A DNA stretch of 52,693 nt from Betaproteobacteria bacterium (GTDB taxonomy: Bacteria; Pseudomonadota; Gammaproteobacteria; Burkholderiales; Thiobacteraceae), in the NCBI GenBank assembly GCA_025361165.1, contig JANYAU010000167.1:1-52693 (forward strand), in the 5' to 3' direction. Of this stretch, positions 1-7,778 are shown piece after piece. Under the pieces are notes generated by a model that saw only the letters and a list, made by a program, of their open reading frames with translations, was not told the origin of the DNA and did no database searches. Position 1 is the stretch's first letter. Every line of letters starts with the position of its first letter. The position numbers and the translations under genes were made by a program.

Positions 1-109
1 ATCGGCGTGTGCGCTTCGAGGGGAGTGGCGGGCAGGTTTTGGTCCATATTCAGCGCATGCAACAGGCATGCAGGTAGATTAAATCTTGGGAACTTGAATC
101 ATGAAATTT
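1..109. other. Left edge, no gene recognised
   Basis: I see no convincing gene here. The short open frames crossing this stretch and running rightward are antisense to the hepT-like gene and lack a credible ribosome binding site. It holds the region just downstream of hepT on the minus strand, but no clear terminator hairpin. Confidence 0.4.
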
Positions 110-454
110 TCATGTCTGAAGTCGTTGAAGAATTACGGCAACAGAATCATGAACGGCGGGTATTTTTCCCTGGACTACGTTCCACACAACTTCCACATCC
201 AGACCAAAATAGTGATGGGCAATGACATCGCGGAATTTAGCAGCCATCGTCCATTCAATATCAGGCATCATCGCTTTTATCGTATCGGGTAATTGCTTGG
301 CTGCTTCCCCGATGACTTCAAGGTTCCGGATAACGGCATCGAAAACCTGCTCGTTCTGGTTGAAAGTCTCGAAATCCATCCCTTGCGTATAACGCTGAAT
401 TTTGGCGCAACTCTCTACAATATCTTCGAGATAAAAAGAGCTATCACGCGGCAT
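110..454 (-). CDS. hepT: HepT-like ribonuclease toxin (DUF86 family)
   Basis: A 114-residue helical protein of the HepT/DUF86 family. The family hallmark R-x4-H-x-Y is present as RDVIAHHY near residue 75; in studied members this is the RNase active site, and the Tyr is the residue modified by the partner MntA. It starts 11 bases inside the end of the nucleotidyltransferase gene, so the two are translationally coupled, as in known MntA-HepT pairs. MntA neutralises HepT by adding AMP groups to it. Family membership is seen in the sequence; toxicity in this organism is inferred. It could equally be a retained but inactive remnant. Confidence 0.85.
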   Translation of the reverse strand: MPRDSSFYLEDIVESCAKIQRYTQGMDFETFNQNEQVFDAVIRNLEVIGEAAKQLPDTIKAMMPDIEWTMAAKFRDVIAHHYFGLDVEVVWNVVQGKIPAVHDSVAVILQRLQT

Positions 455-737
455 TGATCAAATCTTTCTCGATCAAAGGGCGCATACGTGGCCGAATGGA
501 TGGGGGCGTCACTAAATCAACATTCGTATGAAACAGTTCTTCGAGATAAATCTTTAAGCCCATATAGCCATCGAAGGTCGCCGGGCCTTCGAACTCGACC
601 AGCACATCCACATCGCTATCCGGGCGCGCCTCATCGCGCGCCGTTGAGCCGAAGATGGCCAAGCGCTTAATCTTGAAGCGACGAACCATCTCATCGCGAT
701 GTGTGGCGAGCGAATCCAACGCTTCCTGTTTTTTCAT
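444..737 (-). CDS. mntA: MntA-like minimal nucleotidyltransferase antitoxin
   Basis: A 97-residue minimal nucleotidyltransferase. The GSx10DxD signature of the polymerase-beta fold is intact: GSTARDE about residues 30-36, then DVD at about 42-44, the metal-binding acids. The family adenylylates the HepT toxin and so acts as an enzymatic antitoxin. The ATG at 737 is preceded by an AGGGG-type ribosome site. It is the first gene of the pair and overlaps hepT by 11 bases. About 90 noncoding bases separate it from the glutaminyl cyclase gene upstream, so the pair may have its own promoter, but I cannot point to one. Confidence 0.87.
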   Translation of the reverse strand: MKKQEALDSLATHRDEMVRRFKIKRLAIFGSTARDEARPDSDVDVLVEFEGPATFDGYMGLKIYLEELFHTNVDLVTPPSIRPRMRPLIEKDLINAA

Positions 738-830
738 GGCGGGCCCCTTGGTCTGATAATAACAGCATTTTTACAGCTATCTCATGCCTGCGCTATTTTG
801 CCGGAATGGGCGATAGGATTCCAGCCTCGC

Positions 831-1598
831 TTATGGTGCGCGAATCACAAACAGTTTTGGCCAGTTTTTGCCAGTGACGATAAGGACGTTTTGGAGCGGA
901 TCGTAAGCAATGCCGTTGAGCACGGCGTTTGCCGAGAGCCGCTGGGAATCAGCAAGCAGGCCCGATAAATCGAGCCAGCCGATGACTTGCCCGGTTGCGG
1001 GCGAGATGCGCGCGATGCGGTCGGTCTCGAACACATTGGCGAGAATTTCACCGCGCACGTATTCCAATTCATTCAGTTGATCGATAGCGCGATCGCCGTC
1101 ATGCACTTCGATGCTGCGGATTTCTTTTAAAGTCGCCGGGTCGAGAAAACGCAACTGCGCAGACCCATCACTCGCGATCAGGTGCCGGCCATCATAGGTC
1201 AAACCCCATCCCTCCCACGCATAAGGCAGCGTGCGTTTCAGACGTAAGCTGATTTTATCGTAGACGAAAGCTCGGTGATTTTTCCAAGTGAGCTGAATGA
1301 TTTCGCTACCCACCAGCGCGATGCCTTCGCCGAACATCTGCGGCGGCAGCCTGTGTCGATGCAGCACATGTCCAGTCCCGAGTTCACGCACCGTCAATGC
1401 CGACAACCCCACAGTGCCGGTGCTCTCATAAAGCATCCCGCCGTCCCACAACAGCCCCTCGGTGTATGCGGCGGTATCGTGCGGATAGCTGCGGCTTACC
1501 TGGGGTATCGCAATGGGCGCGCTGGAATCGGCCAGTGCCGCATACGCTGCAAACAACGCCAGTAGCGCAACGATGAAGCGAATAAAAAGCATGCTCAC
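831..1598 (-). CDS. Glutaminyl-peptide cyclotransferase (glutamine cyclotransferase family)
   Basis: A 255-residue protein with an N-terminal signal peptide (about residues 1-23) followed by the five-bladed propeller sequence of the plant-type glutamine cyclotransferase family. Recognisable stretches are YTEGLLWDG, ESTGTVG, EGWGLTYDG and the ELEYVRGEILANV segment. Such enzymes convert N-terminal Gln to pyroglutamate, presumably in the periplasm here. The GTG start at 1598 overlaps the TGA of the response-regulator gene as GTGA, so it is the third gene of the regB-regA operon. An alternative ATG lies six bases further in. Why a cyclotransferase sits in a redox-regulator operon is not clear from sequence. 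Confidence 0.85.
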   Translation of the reverse strand: MSMLFIRFIVALLALFAAYAALADSSAPIAIPQVSRSYPHDTAAYTEGLLWDGGMLYESTGTVGLSALTVRELGTGHVLHRHRLPPQMFGEGIALVGSEIIQLTWKNHRAFVYDKISLRLKRTLPYAWEGWGLTYDGRHLIASDGSAQLRFLDPATLKEIRSIEVHDGDRAIDQLNELEYVRGEILANVFETDRIARISPATGQVIGWLDLSGLLADSQRLSANAVLNGIAYDPLQNVLIVTGKNWPKLFVIRAP

Positions 1599-2140
1599 TC
1601 CCGCACCGGGCGTTTGCTCAGTTTGCGTTGCAGCGTGCGCCGATGCATTTTAAGCGAGCGTGCGGTGGCGGAAATATTGCCGTCGTGCTCCGCCAATACC
1701 TTTTGGATATGTTCCCACTCCATGCGGCCGACGGAAAGCGGGCCGCTGATCAAGGGTAGATGGGGATCGCCTTCGGTGCGCATCAGCGCAGCGATGATTT
1801 CATCCGCATCGGCAGGCTTGGGCAAGTAATGCGTGGCGCCGAGTTTGATCGCCTCCACCGCCGTCGCGATGCTGGCGTAGCCGGTGAACATGACGATGCT
1901 GGTTTCAGCATCCAACTCTTTTAATCGCTGCACCAGCACCAAGCCGGAGGGGCCGGGCATTTTGAGATCGATCACCGCATATTCCGGGGGATTGGCTAGC
2001 GCCAGTTCGGTCGCCGACGCCACATCATGCGCCACGCTCACCGCGAAACCGCGCTTTTCCAATGCACACGCCAGCACTTGGCAAAACGTGGCATCGTCGT
2101 CCACCAACAATAAACTGGCGCGATCCTGATCCAGTCTCAT
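1595..2140 (-). CDS. regA: RegA/PrrA/RoxR-type response regulator
   Basis: A 181-residue response regulator. The receiver domain (about 9-125) has the acidic pocket D14-D15, phospho-acceptor D58 in VIDLK, T86 and K108 in LPKP. A short linker leads to a Fis-type helix-turn-helix at the C-terminus (GNISATARSLKMHRRTLQR, 154-172), nearly the classic RegA DNA-binding helix. RegA proteins control redox-responsive genes for respiration and carbon or nitrogen metabolism. I chose the ATG at 2140, not one 45 bases upstream, because it overlaps the kinase stop codon as ATGA. The longer start would add a tail before the receiver domain. Confidence 0.92.
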   Translation of the reverse strand: MRLDQDRASLLLVDDDATFCQVLACALEKRGFAVSVAHDVASATELALANPPEYAVIDLKMPGPSGLVLVQRLKELDAETSIVMFTGYASIATAVEAIKLGATHYLPKPADADEIIAALMRTEGDPHLPLISGPLSVGRMEWEHIQKVLAEHDGNISATARSLKMHRRTLQRKLSKRPVRE

Positions 2141-3468
2141 GCCGCTGGCCGCAAGGCATGCAAAGGCAGGTTGACGCGCACGCATGCGCCGCCACCTTCG
2201 CGGTTAAATAAATTCACCTCTCCGCCATAGCGTTCGATGCTGGCATTGGCGAGAAACAGGCCGATACCTAGCCCGCGTGGACCCTTGGTAGTGAAAAAAG
2301 CTTGGCCGGCGCGCTGAGCCATGTCCGCGCTGATACCCGGGCCGCGATCGCGAATCTCGATAGTGAGTTGGGCCTCGGTCCAACTCCCCTCCAATTCAAT
2401 ACCCATGGGCGAAACATCCGCCGCGTTGTTGAGCAAGTTGAGCAGTGCTTGCTCCAAGGTACGTTCGGCCGCGATCACCGGCGCCGGCTGTGTGCCGGCA
2501 TAACGCGTGTCGAGCACAATCTGCGGCCGCAGCAATTGCCAGCGCTCAACAAGTTGCCGCAAATAGTGCTCGCAGGAAACTCCCACCATCGGCCCCGCGC
2601 GTGCTTCGCCCGCGGATGCGGTCAGGCGCGTGAGAATATCTTTGCACGCTTCGGTTTGGGTACGCAGCAAGCGCACATCTTGCGCCAACGCGGGATCGGC
2701 CATGTGGTCGCGTTCCAGTTCATGCGCGATCACCGCCATAGTCGCCAGCGGCGTGCTCAACTCGTGCGCCGCCCCGGCGGCCAGCATACCGAGCGCGATC
2801 AATTGTTCGTTGCGCAGCGCGGCTTCACGCGCCTGCGCAAGCTGTCGATCCCGCTCCCGTAAGGAGTGCGCCATGCGCGCGACAAACCAAGCGATCAACC
2901 CCGCGCTGACGGCAAAATTGAACCACATGCCCAGCACATGCAAACCGAAATCAGCTTGGCCGCCATGCGCCGCATGCTCACCGCCTAAACCGGGCGGCAA
3001 TAAAGTAGTGAGCCAACCGAAACTGCCGGCTTCGTGCGGCAAGGGTATGTACGTGAACAGCAACACCGAATAGCACGCCAGCGTCACCCCCACCAAGGTC
3101 CAGGTATAGCGCACGGGCAACATCGCGGCGGCAATGGAAAGTGGCAGTAAATACAAGGTCACGAAGGGATTGGTCGAGCCGCCCGAGAAGTAGAGCAAGG
3201 CAGTCAGCACCCCGATATCGAGCACGAGGTGCGCCATCAATTCGGCATCCGTCACCGGCCACGGTTTGTGCAGCCGCCACCACGTCCACAAATTCACGCA
3301 GGCCAGCCCCGCCGAGAGCGTGAACAAGATCGCCGTGGGCAAAGCCAAGCCGATGCCATAAGCGGCAACCGCGGTGGCCCCTATCTGCCCCGCTACTTCT
3401 ATCGTACGCAACACGACCAGACGGCGCAGATTGCGCAGTTGCGTGGAAACCAGCGTGATCACAACCAT
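2137..3468 (-). CDS. regB: RegB/PrrB/RoxS-type redox sensor histidine kinase
   Basis: A membrane histidine kinase of the RegB family, 443 residues from the ATG at 3468. Six hydrophobic segments fill roughly residues 20-200. The loop GGSTNPF (about 96-102) is the quinone-sensing motif of RegB. The H-box GAAHELSTPLA carries the phospho-accepting His at about 235. A Cys at about 275 (QTEACKDIL) matches the redox-active cysteine known from RegB. N, G1 and G2 boxes of the ATPase follow (NLLNNAAD, RDRGPGI, RGLGIGLFLA). An upstream TTG at 3483 with a weak GAG site is an alternative start. Overlap with regA indicates coupled translation. Confidence 0.92.
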   Translation of the reverse strand: MVVITLVSTQLRNLRRLVVLRTIEVAGQIGATAVAAYGIGLALPTAILFTLSAGLACVNLWTWWRLHKPWPVTDAELMAHLVLDIGVLTALLYFSGGSTNPFVTLYLLPLSIAAAMLPVRYTWTLVGVTLACYSVLLFTYIPLPHEAGSFGWLTTLLPPGLGGEHAAHGGQADFGLHVLGMWFNFAVSAGLIAWFVARMAHSLRERDRQLAQAREAALRNEQLIALGMLAAGAAHELSTPLATMAVIAHELERDHMADPALAQDVRLLRTQTEACKDILTRLTASAGEARAGPMVGVSCEHYLRQLVERWQLLRPQIVLDTRYAGTQPAPVIAAERTLEQALLNLLNNAADVSPMGIELEGSWTEAQLTIEIRDRGPGISADMAQRAGQAFFTTKGPRGLGIGLFLANASIERYGGEVNLFNREGGGACVRVNLPLHALRPAA

Positions 3469-3530
3469 CGGTACTCGTTTCAAAAAATCTCATTGTAGCG
3501 GGCTGCAGCCAGGAAACGGGGGAAGTCTCC

Positions 3531-3547
3531 TGCGACATTGTGTCGCA
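3531..3547. promoter_or_regulatory. Candidate RegA-type operator between regB and the porin-like gene
   Basis: The 17 bases TGCGACATTGTGTCGCA form a perfect 7-base inverted repeat with a 3-base centre. The core GCGAC-N5-GTCGC matches the GCGNC-N(n)-GNCGC pattern known for RegA/PrrA/ActR sites. It lies between divergent regB and the barrel gene, ending immediately before the expected -35 of the rightward promoter, where an activator could contact polymerase. Binding is inferred, not shown. Confidence 0.55.
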
Positions 3548-3576
3548 TTCCGGCGTATCGCGCCTTCCCCTAGTAT
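3548..3576 (+). promoter_or_regulatory. Candidate promoter of the outer-membrane barrel gene
   Basis: A TAGTAT -10-like hexamer (3571-3576) lies 17 bases after a poor -35 (TTCCGG, 3548-3553). The poor -35 directly abuts the GCGAC palindrome, which would suit a promoter needing an activator. An AGGAGAGG ribosome site follows before the ATG at 3601. Confidence 0.35.
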
Positions 3577-3600
3577 TCGTCCTTCACTAGGAGAGGCAAC

Positions 3601-4620
3601 ATGCACGACACCACCACAAAATACGCCGCAGCCGCCATCGCGGCCGGCATTGCAGTACTCGCCAGCAATCCCGCCGTATCCTCATGCGGCTCGTCCTTCT
3701 GCTCCGCGAATACGAGTTGGGACACGCAAGGGCTGGCGAGCGACGAGGGCTTGCGTATCGACTTGCGCTATTCCTATTCCAAGGCCAATCAGTTGCGCGC
3801 CGGGTCGTCGAAAATCACACCGCTTGCGCCAAGTAGCAGCGATACGGAGATCGAAGACAAGCGCACTATCAATCAGGTAGTCAATTTTGATGCTGATTAC
3901 GCGATCAATTCGAGTTGGAATATTGCGCTGGGCGTGCCGCTGGTAATGCGCGACCATACCCATACCTTCGATTCATCGGTCAGCGGCCCGTTCACGCAAC
4001 AAGCGGCGTTCACGACATTGGGCGATGTCCGCGTGGTCGGAAAATATAAATTCGATATGGGAAGCATGTTGTCGGGCAGCGGCATTCGTTTCGGATTGAA
4101 ACTGCCTACCGGCGCCATCAACAAAACCATGACGCCGCCCGATCCCGCCAATCCCACCACACCCTATGCCCTGGAGCGTTCCAGCCAGCCGGGAACCGGC
4201 AGCACGGACGCGATTCTCGGCGCCTACTATTTTCGCAATCTGCCGGGCGCCCATTGGGGCTGGTTTGCCAGCGGACAGGCGCAGTCTGCGATTACCATTC
4301 GCGATCACTACCGGCCGGGGAGAGAACTGACTTTTGATTTAGGGGCGCATTACGTGATTAGCCCCGCGCTGAATGGGCTATTGCAGTTTAACGCGCAGTA
4401 CCGGCAGCGCGACAGCGGAAGCAATGCGAATGTTGCATCAGGCGGGTACACACTGAGCGTGAGTCCCGGTCTCAGCTACGCGCTCACACCACAAACGCAA
4501 GTGTATGGCGTGCTGCAAATCGCCCTGAGGCAATACGTCAACACCGATCCTGCCGATCCCGCATCAGGACAGTTGACCGCGCCCTGGTCGCTTGTCCTGG
4601 GGGTCAGCCACCGATTTTAA
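3601..4620 (+). CDS. Outer-membrane beta-barrel protein with CGSSFC N-terminus
   Basis: A 339-residue exported protein. Residues 1-27 look like a signal peptide. The mature part starts with a paired-cysteine motif CGSSFC and then alternates amphipathic strands, ending in SHRF with the C-terminal aromatic residue typical of outer-membrane barrels. The pattern resembles the transporter-like barrels annotated as phenol-degradation MetA-pathway proteins; I cannot name a substrate. VSSC just before the motif also resembles a lipobox, so lipid attachment is possible. The start is firm because of the AGGAGAGG site 6 bases upstream. It is divergent from regB with a RegA-like palindrome between, so redox control is a reasonable guess. 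Confidence 0.7.
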   Translation: MHDTTTKYAAAAIAAGIAVLASNPAVSSCGSSFCSANTSWDTQGLASDEGLRIDLRYSYSKANQLRAGSSKITPLAPSSSDTEIEDKRTINQVVNFDADYAINSSWNIALGVPLVMRDHTHTFDSSVSGPFTQQAAFTTLGDVRVVGKYKFDMGSMLSGSGIRFGLKLPTGAINKTMTPPDPANPTTPYALERSSQPGTGSTDAILGAYYFRNLPGAHWGWFASGQAQSAITIRDHYRPGRELTFDLGAHYVISPALNGLLQFNAQYRQRDSGSNANVASGGYTLSVSPGLSYALTPQTQVYGVLQIALRQYVNTDPADPASGQLTAPWSLVLGVSHRF

Positions 4621-4644
4621 AAGCGCCGCTCCAGCGCTGTTTTA
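4620..4644. terminator. Bidirectional intrinsic terminator
   Basis: Inverted repeat AGCGC / GCGCT (4622-4626 and 4634-4638) with a 7-base loop. It is followed by GTTTT rightward and by TTTTAAAAT when read leftward. It lies between the convergent barrel gene and the DUF2892 gene and could end both transcripts. Confidence 0.5.
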
Positions 4645-4653
4645 CTCAAATGG

Positions 4654-4863
4654 CTAGCCGGCGCTCTTTTCGCGCATGATCCACCGCGAAATGATCAGCC
4701 CCGGACAAAATCCGGTGACTGCCGCAAAGAGGAGAAACACCGCCGGGATGTAAAGCAGCCAATGCACGACATTAAATCCGGTGAGGGCGATCCCACCCCA
4801 AATCACGGAACCCACCACGAGCAAAAACAAACGCACCGAAGCACTGGCTTTGAAAAATTTCAT
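4654..4863 (-). CDS. DUF2892 (YgaP-like transmembrane) small membrane protein
   Basis: A 69-residue protein made of two hydrophobic helices (about 10-30 and 33-52) with the FCPG motif seen in DUF2892 proteins, which resemble the membrane part of rhodanese YgaP. The start is the ATG at 4863, preceded by GAGGAGATTTACC; a longer frame exists upstream but its extra residues are not family-like. It lies 31 bases after the methyltransferase-like gene on the same strand, so the two probably share a transcript. The role is unknown; some relatives neighbour sulfur or metal stress genes. Confidence 0.8.
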   Translation of the reverse strand: MKFFKASASVRLFLLVVGSVIWGGIALTGFNVVHWLLYIPAVFLLFAAVTGFCPGLIISRWIMREKSAG

Positions 4864-4894
4864 GGTAAATCTCCTCATAGAGTGGAATAAACGA

Positions 4895-5362
4895 TCAGAG
4901 CCAGCGTCGCACACGCGAGATGTATTCCCGGTATGCATCGCCGAACTTCGCTTGCAAATGCACTTCTTCATAGGCGATGACAAAGTAACGCATCAGCGCC
5001 CATACCAGGGGTAGGAACAACAGCGGCCAAAGCGTTTGCAGCAACAACGTTACCCCAGCATAGACCAGCCAATCGGAAACATAAATGGGATTGCGCGAAT
5101 AGCGGAACGGGCCGCCGGTGACCAGCGTACTCGCTGCTTTGTACGGATTCACCGTGGTCTGGTGGCCCCAGATCGCGCTCAAAGCCCAAGCAAACCCCGC
5201 CAAGCCCAAGGCGATTAACACCCAAGCTGCGACGTGCCCGGCACGGCCTAAGTCCAAAGGCCATGGCCATTGGGTATTGAGCCACCATGCTGCGAATAAA
5301 ATCACCGCGTAGATGAGCGGCGGCGGTAATAGCGTGGCGGGACGAGCAGCAGGATCGACCAT
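4895..5362 (-). CDS. Isoprenylcysteine carboxyl methyltransferase/PEMT-family integral membrane methyltransferase
   Basis: A 155-residue protein with four to five membrane helices. The C-terminal half carries the family signature: GPFRYSRNPIYVSDW (about 84-98) and the cofactor-side EEVHLQAKFGDAYREY near the end. These proteins use S-adenosylmethionine to methylate lipid or prenyl-like substrates in the membrane; the bacterial substrate is generally unknown. The gene begins 9 bases after the suhB stop codon, suggesting one transcript suhB - methyltransferase - DUF2892. Assignment to the family is solid; substrate is not inferable. Confidence 0.85.
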   Translation of the reverse strand: MVDPAARPATLLPPPLIYAVILFAAWWLNTQWPWPLDLGRAGHVAAWVLIALGLAGFAWALSAIWGHQTTVNPYKAASTLVTGGPFRYSRNPIYVSDWLVYAGVTLLLQTLWPLLFLPLVWALMRYFVIAYEEVHLQAKFGDAYREYISRVRRWL

Positions 5363-5371
5363 CGTCTCTCC

Positions 5372-6178
5372 TTACGGCGCAAGCGTTCTCAGCCGCTCCG
5401 TCATATGCGGCTGAATGACTTGCAACAACTGCGAAAATATTTTGGGGTTGCCGCCGATGACATTGCCGGTGGCCATATAATTTTCCCCGCCGTCGAAATC
5501 GGCCACGAGCCCGCCCGATTCTTGAATCAGCAGCACGCCGGCGGCCATGTCCCATTGCTTGAGCCCCGCTTCCCAAAAACCGTCGTAGCGTCCGGCGGCG
5601 ACGTAGGCGAGATCAAGTGAAGCGGCGCCAGGACGGCGTAAGCCCGCGGTCTTAGGCATCAGCTCCTGGAACATCTTCATATACGCTTCCATAAAAGAAA
5701 AATCGCTGTACGGAAAACCGGTGCCGATCAACGCATCTTCCAAACGCGTTTGCTTGCTCACACGCAGCCGCCGGTCGTTGAGATAGGCGCCGCGTCCGCG
5801 CGTGGCGGTATAGAGTTCATTGCGCGTCGGATCGAAAATCACGGCTTGGCTCAGTACGCCTTTATGTTGCAAACCTATCGATACTGCAAATTGTGGAAAG
5901 CCATGGAGGAAGTTGGTGGTGCCGTCGAGCGGGTCGATGATCCACACATACTCCGACTCGCCTTGGGCGCCGCCCTCTTCTGCTAGAATCGCGTGGTCGG
6001 GATAAGCCTCCAACAGGGTTTCGACGATGGCCTGTTCGGCCATCTTATCCACTTCGCTCACGTAGTCGTGCTCGCCTTTACGTTGCACGGTGAGCAAATC
6101 CAAATTTTGTGTTGCGCGGTTGATGATGGAACCGGCACGGCGTGCGGCCTTCACCGCAATATTGAGCATCGGGTGCAT
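5372..6178 (-). CDS. suhB: Inositol-1-monophosphatase SuhB
   Basis: A 268-residue member of the Mg-dependent inositol monophosphatase family at full normal length. Metal-binding motifs are intact: LAEEGG near residue 66, DPLDGTTNF near 82-90, and LKQWDMAAG near 212-220. It hydrolyses inositol-1-phosphate, and in enterobacteria it also binds RNA polymerase and NusA as part of the rRNA antitermination complex. The gene is divergent from trmJ with 43 bases between the starts; the two are commonly neighbours in beta- and gammaproteobacteria. The start could be the ATG at 6178 or the second Met three codons in. Confidence 0.95.
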   Translation of the reverse strand: MHPMLNIAVKAARRAGSIINRATQNLDLLTVQRKGEHDYVSEVDKMAEQAIVETLLEAYPDHAILAEEGGAQGESEYVWIIDPLDGTTNFLHGFPQFAVSIGLQHKGVLSQAVIFDPTRNELYTATRGRGAYLNDRRLRVSKQTRLEDALIGTGFPYSDFSFMEAYMKMFQELMPKTAGLRRPGAASLDLAYVAAGRYDGFWEAGLKQWDMAAGVLLIQESGGLVADFDGGENYMATGNVIGGNPKIFSQLLQVIQPHMTERLRTLAP

Positions 6179-6221
6179 GTAAACCTTCGAAGATGATTAA
6201 AGAACGAAACCGCTATTTTAA

Positions 6222-6965
6222 ATGAAAAACGACCACAGCCTATTATCCAATATCCGCATCGTGCTGGATCACACCAGCCACCCCGGCAATATCGGTTCCG
6301 CCGCACGCGCGATGAAAACCATGGGGCTGAGCCGGCTGCACCTCGTGGAACCGCGCCGCTTTCCGCACGCAGAAGCCGATGCCCTGGCCTGCGATGCGCG
6401 GGATGTGCTGGGCGAAGCCCAAGTCCACACAACGCTGGATGAGGCACTACGCGGCTGTGTGTTCGCAGCGGGCTTGAGCGCGCGCCGACGCGATTTGGCG
6501 CATCCCTGTATGGACGTGCGCGAAGCGGCGCAACGCTTAGTCGAAATCGCCACGACGCAGGAAGTTGCGCTGGTGTTCGGCAATGAAGCTTATGGCCTCT
6601 CGAACGAGGAACTCAGCAAATGCCAGCTCATGATTTCCATTCCCACCGATAGCGCTTATACCTCGCTGAACGTCGCCAGCGCAGTGCAGATCATGGCGTA
6701 TGAGTTACGCATGGCGGTGCTGACGGAATCCGGCGCTGCGTCAGACACGCCGAAATTTGCGCGGCTGGAAGACATCGAATTTTTTTACCAACGGCTGGAA
6801 GAAACGCTGATACGCATACAATTTCTCGACCCCGATCACCCGAAGCGCCTCATGCCGCGAATCCGCCGTATGTTTGCCCGCACCCAGTTGGAGAAAGAAG
6901 AGTTAAGCATCCTAATGGGGATACTTAAGCAGATAAATTTACACGCTAAACACAAAGTTGACTAA
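6222..6965 (+). CDS. trmJ: tRNA (cytidine/uridine-2'-O)-methyltransferase TrmJ
   Basis: A 247-residue SPOUT-class methyltransferase. The N-terminus ILDHTSHPGNIG-type segment (here VLDHTSHPGNIGSAARAM) and the knot motifs LVFGNEAYGLSNEEL and IPTDSAYTSLNVASAVQ identify TrmJ, which 2'-O-methylates position 32 of tRNA. The C-terminal extension after residue 160 is the TrmJ-specific dimerisation part. The ribosome site is weak. Its last codons (Val-Asp-stop) lie inside the IscR box of the next gene. The order trmJ-cysE-iscR is common in betaproteobacteria. Confidence 0.93.
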   Translation: MKNDHSLLSNIRIVLDHTSHPGNIGSAARAMKTMGLSRLHLVEPRRFPHAEADALACDARDVLGEAQVHTTLDEALRGCVFAAGLSARRRDLAHPCMDVREAAQRLVEIATTQEVALVFGNEAYGLSNEELSKCQLMISIPTDSAYTSLNVASAVQIMAYELRMAVLTESGAASDTPKFARLEDIEFFYQRLEETLIRIQFLDPDHPKRLMPRIRRMFARTQLEKEELSILMGILKQINLHAKHKVD

Positions 6966-6978
6966 ATCAGTCAACTTA
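6954..6978 (+). promoter_or_regulatory. IscR type 1 binding site before cysE
   Basis: A 25-base match to the type 1 IscR consensus, built on a perfect 8-base inverted repeat (AGTTGACT / AGTCAACT, spacer AAATC). IscR with its [2Fe-2S] cluster represses from such sites in E. coli. The box covers the -35 hexamer of the cysE promoter and also contains the trmJ stop codon. Its right half is better conserved than that of the iscR box downstream. Confidence 0.8.
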
Positions 6979-6986
6979 AATAAAAT
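6958..6986 (+). promoter_or_regulatory. cysE promoter
   Basis: TTGACT (6958-6963), a 17-base spacer and TAAAAT (6981-6986) make a strong sigma-70 type promoter. The -35 lies within the IscR box, so a bound repressor would block polymerase. A GAGGGG ribosome site stands 10 bases before the cysE ATG. Confidence 0.75.
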
Positions 6987-7012
6987 CAGATTCTGAACGA
7001 GGGGATTTTTAA

Positions 7013-7765
7013 ATGTTTAAGCATCTGCGTGAAGATATAGCGGTCGTTTTTGAGCGCGACCCGGCGGCGCGCTCCACGTTCGAGATCCTCACCACCTACC
7101 CTGGCGTGCATGCGCTCATCTTCCATCGCCTATCCCATTGGCTATGGCGGCATGGCATGCGCTGGCTAGCGCGCTTTACTTCCCATTTCGCACGTTGGAT
7201 CACCGGCATCGAAATTCATCCGGGCGCGACTATCGGCCGCCGCGTGTTCATCGACCACGGCATGGGTGTGGTAGTGGGCGAAACCGCGGTAATCGGCGAC
7301 GATTGCACCTTGTATCACGGCGTTACTCTCGGCGGCACCTCGTGGAATAAAGGTAAGCGCCACCCCACCTTAGGAAAAGGCGTGGTCATCGGCGCGGGCG
7401 CAAAAATCCTGGGGCCGATTTTGATCGGCGAAGGCGCCAAAGTCGGCTCCAACGCAGTGGTGGTGAAAGACATTCCGCCCGGCGCCACGGCCATCGGCAT
7501 CCCGGCGCGCATACTCGCCACTGAACAAGCTAAAAAACGCGCTGAAACTGCTGAGAAGATGGGCTTTTCCGCTTATGCCATCAGCCAGGATATGAACGAT
7601 CCCATAGTGCAGGCTATCCACGCCATACTCGACCACGAAGCCGCGAATGATCAACGTATGCAACTGATTTTGCAGGCCTTGCAGAAGCTAGGTATAGACA
7701 TAAACTCGGTTTCGGTCGCCGAAGAGAAATTTGATGTGAATTACCTGAACAAAATAGTTGACTAA
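7013..7765 (+). CDS. cysE: Serine O-acetyltransferase CysE
   Basis: A 250-residue CysE. The N-terminal helical part (1-65) precedes left-handed beta-helix hexapeptide repeats (about 66-170), with [18 protein letters not shown] and the catalytic His-containing [10 protein letters not shown] and [11 protein letters not shown] segments. It transfers acetyl from acetyl-CoA to serine, the first step of cysteine synthesis. The C-terminal 80 residues are longer than in E. coli CysE and helical. It lies directly before iscR and has its own IscR-boxed promoter, so its product, cysteine, feeds the IscS desulfurase encoded just downstream. Confidence 0.95.
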   Translation: MFKHLREDIAVVFERDPAARSTFEILTTYPGVHALIFHRLSHWLWRHGMRWLARFTSHFARWITGIEIHPGATIGRRVFIDHGMGVVVGETAVIGDDCTLYHGVTLGGTSWNKGKRHPTLGKGVVIGAGAKILGPILIGEGAKVGSNAVVVKDIPPGATAIGIPARILATEQAKKRAETAEKMGFSAYAISQDMNDPIVQAIHAILDHEAANDQRMQLILQALQKLGIDINSVSVAEEKFDVNYLNKIVD

Positions 7766-7778
7766 ATTAGTAGGGAAC
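7754..7778 (+). promoter_or_regulatory. IscR type 1 binding site before iscR
   Basis: The left half AGTTGACT is identical to the cysE box and the AT-rich centre is kept, but the right half (AGTAGGGA) is degraded. It overlaps the -35 of the iscR promoter and contains the cysE stop codon. Feedback repression of the isc operon by IscR is established in E. coli; here it is inferred from the motif. Confidence 0.7.

Noticed and set aside
2978-3538. Overlapping alternative frame within regB
   Set aside because: It runs antiphase to a well-conserved kinase and has no domain or ribosome site.
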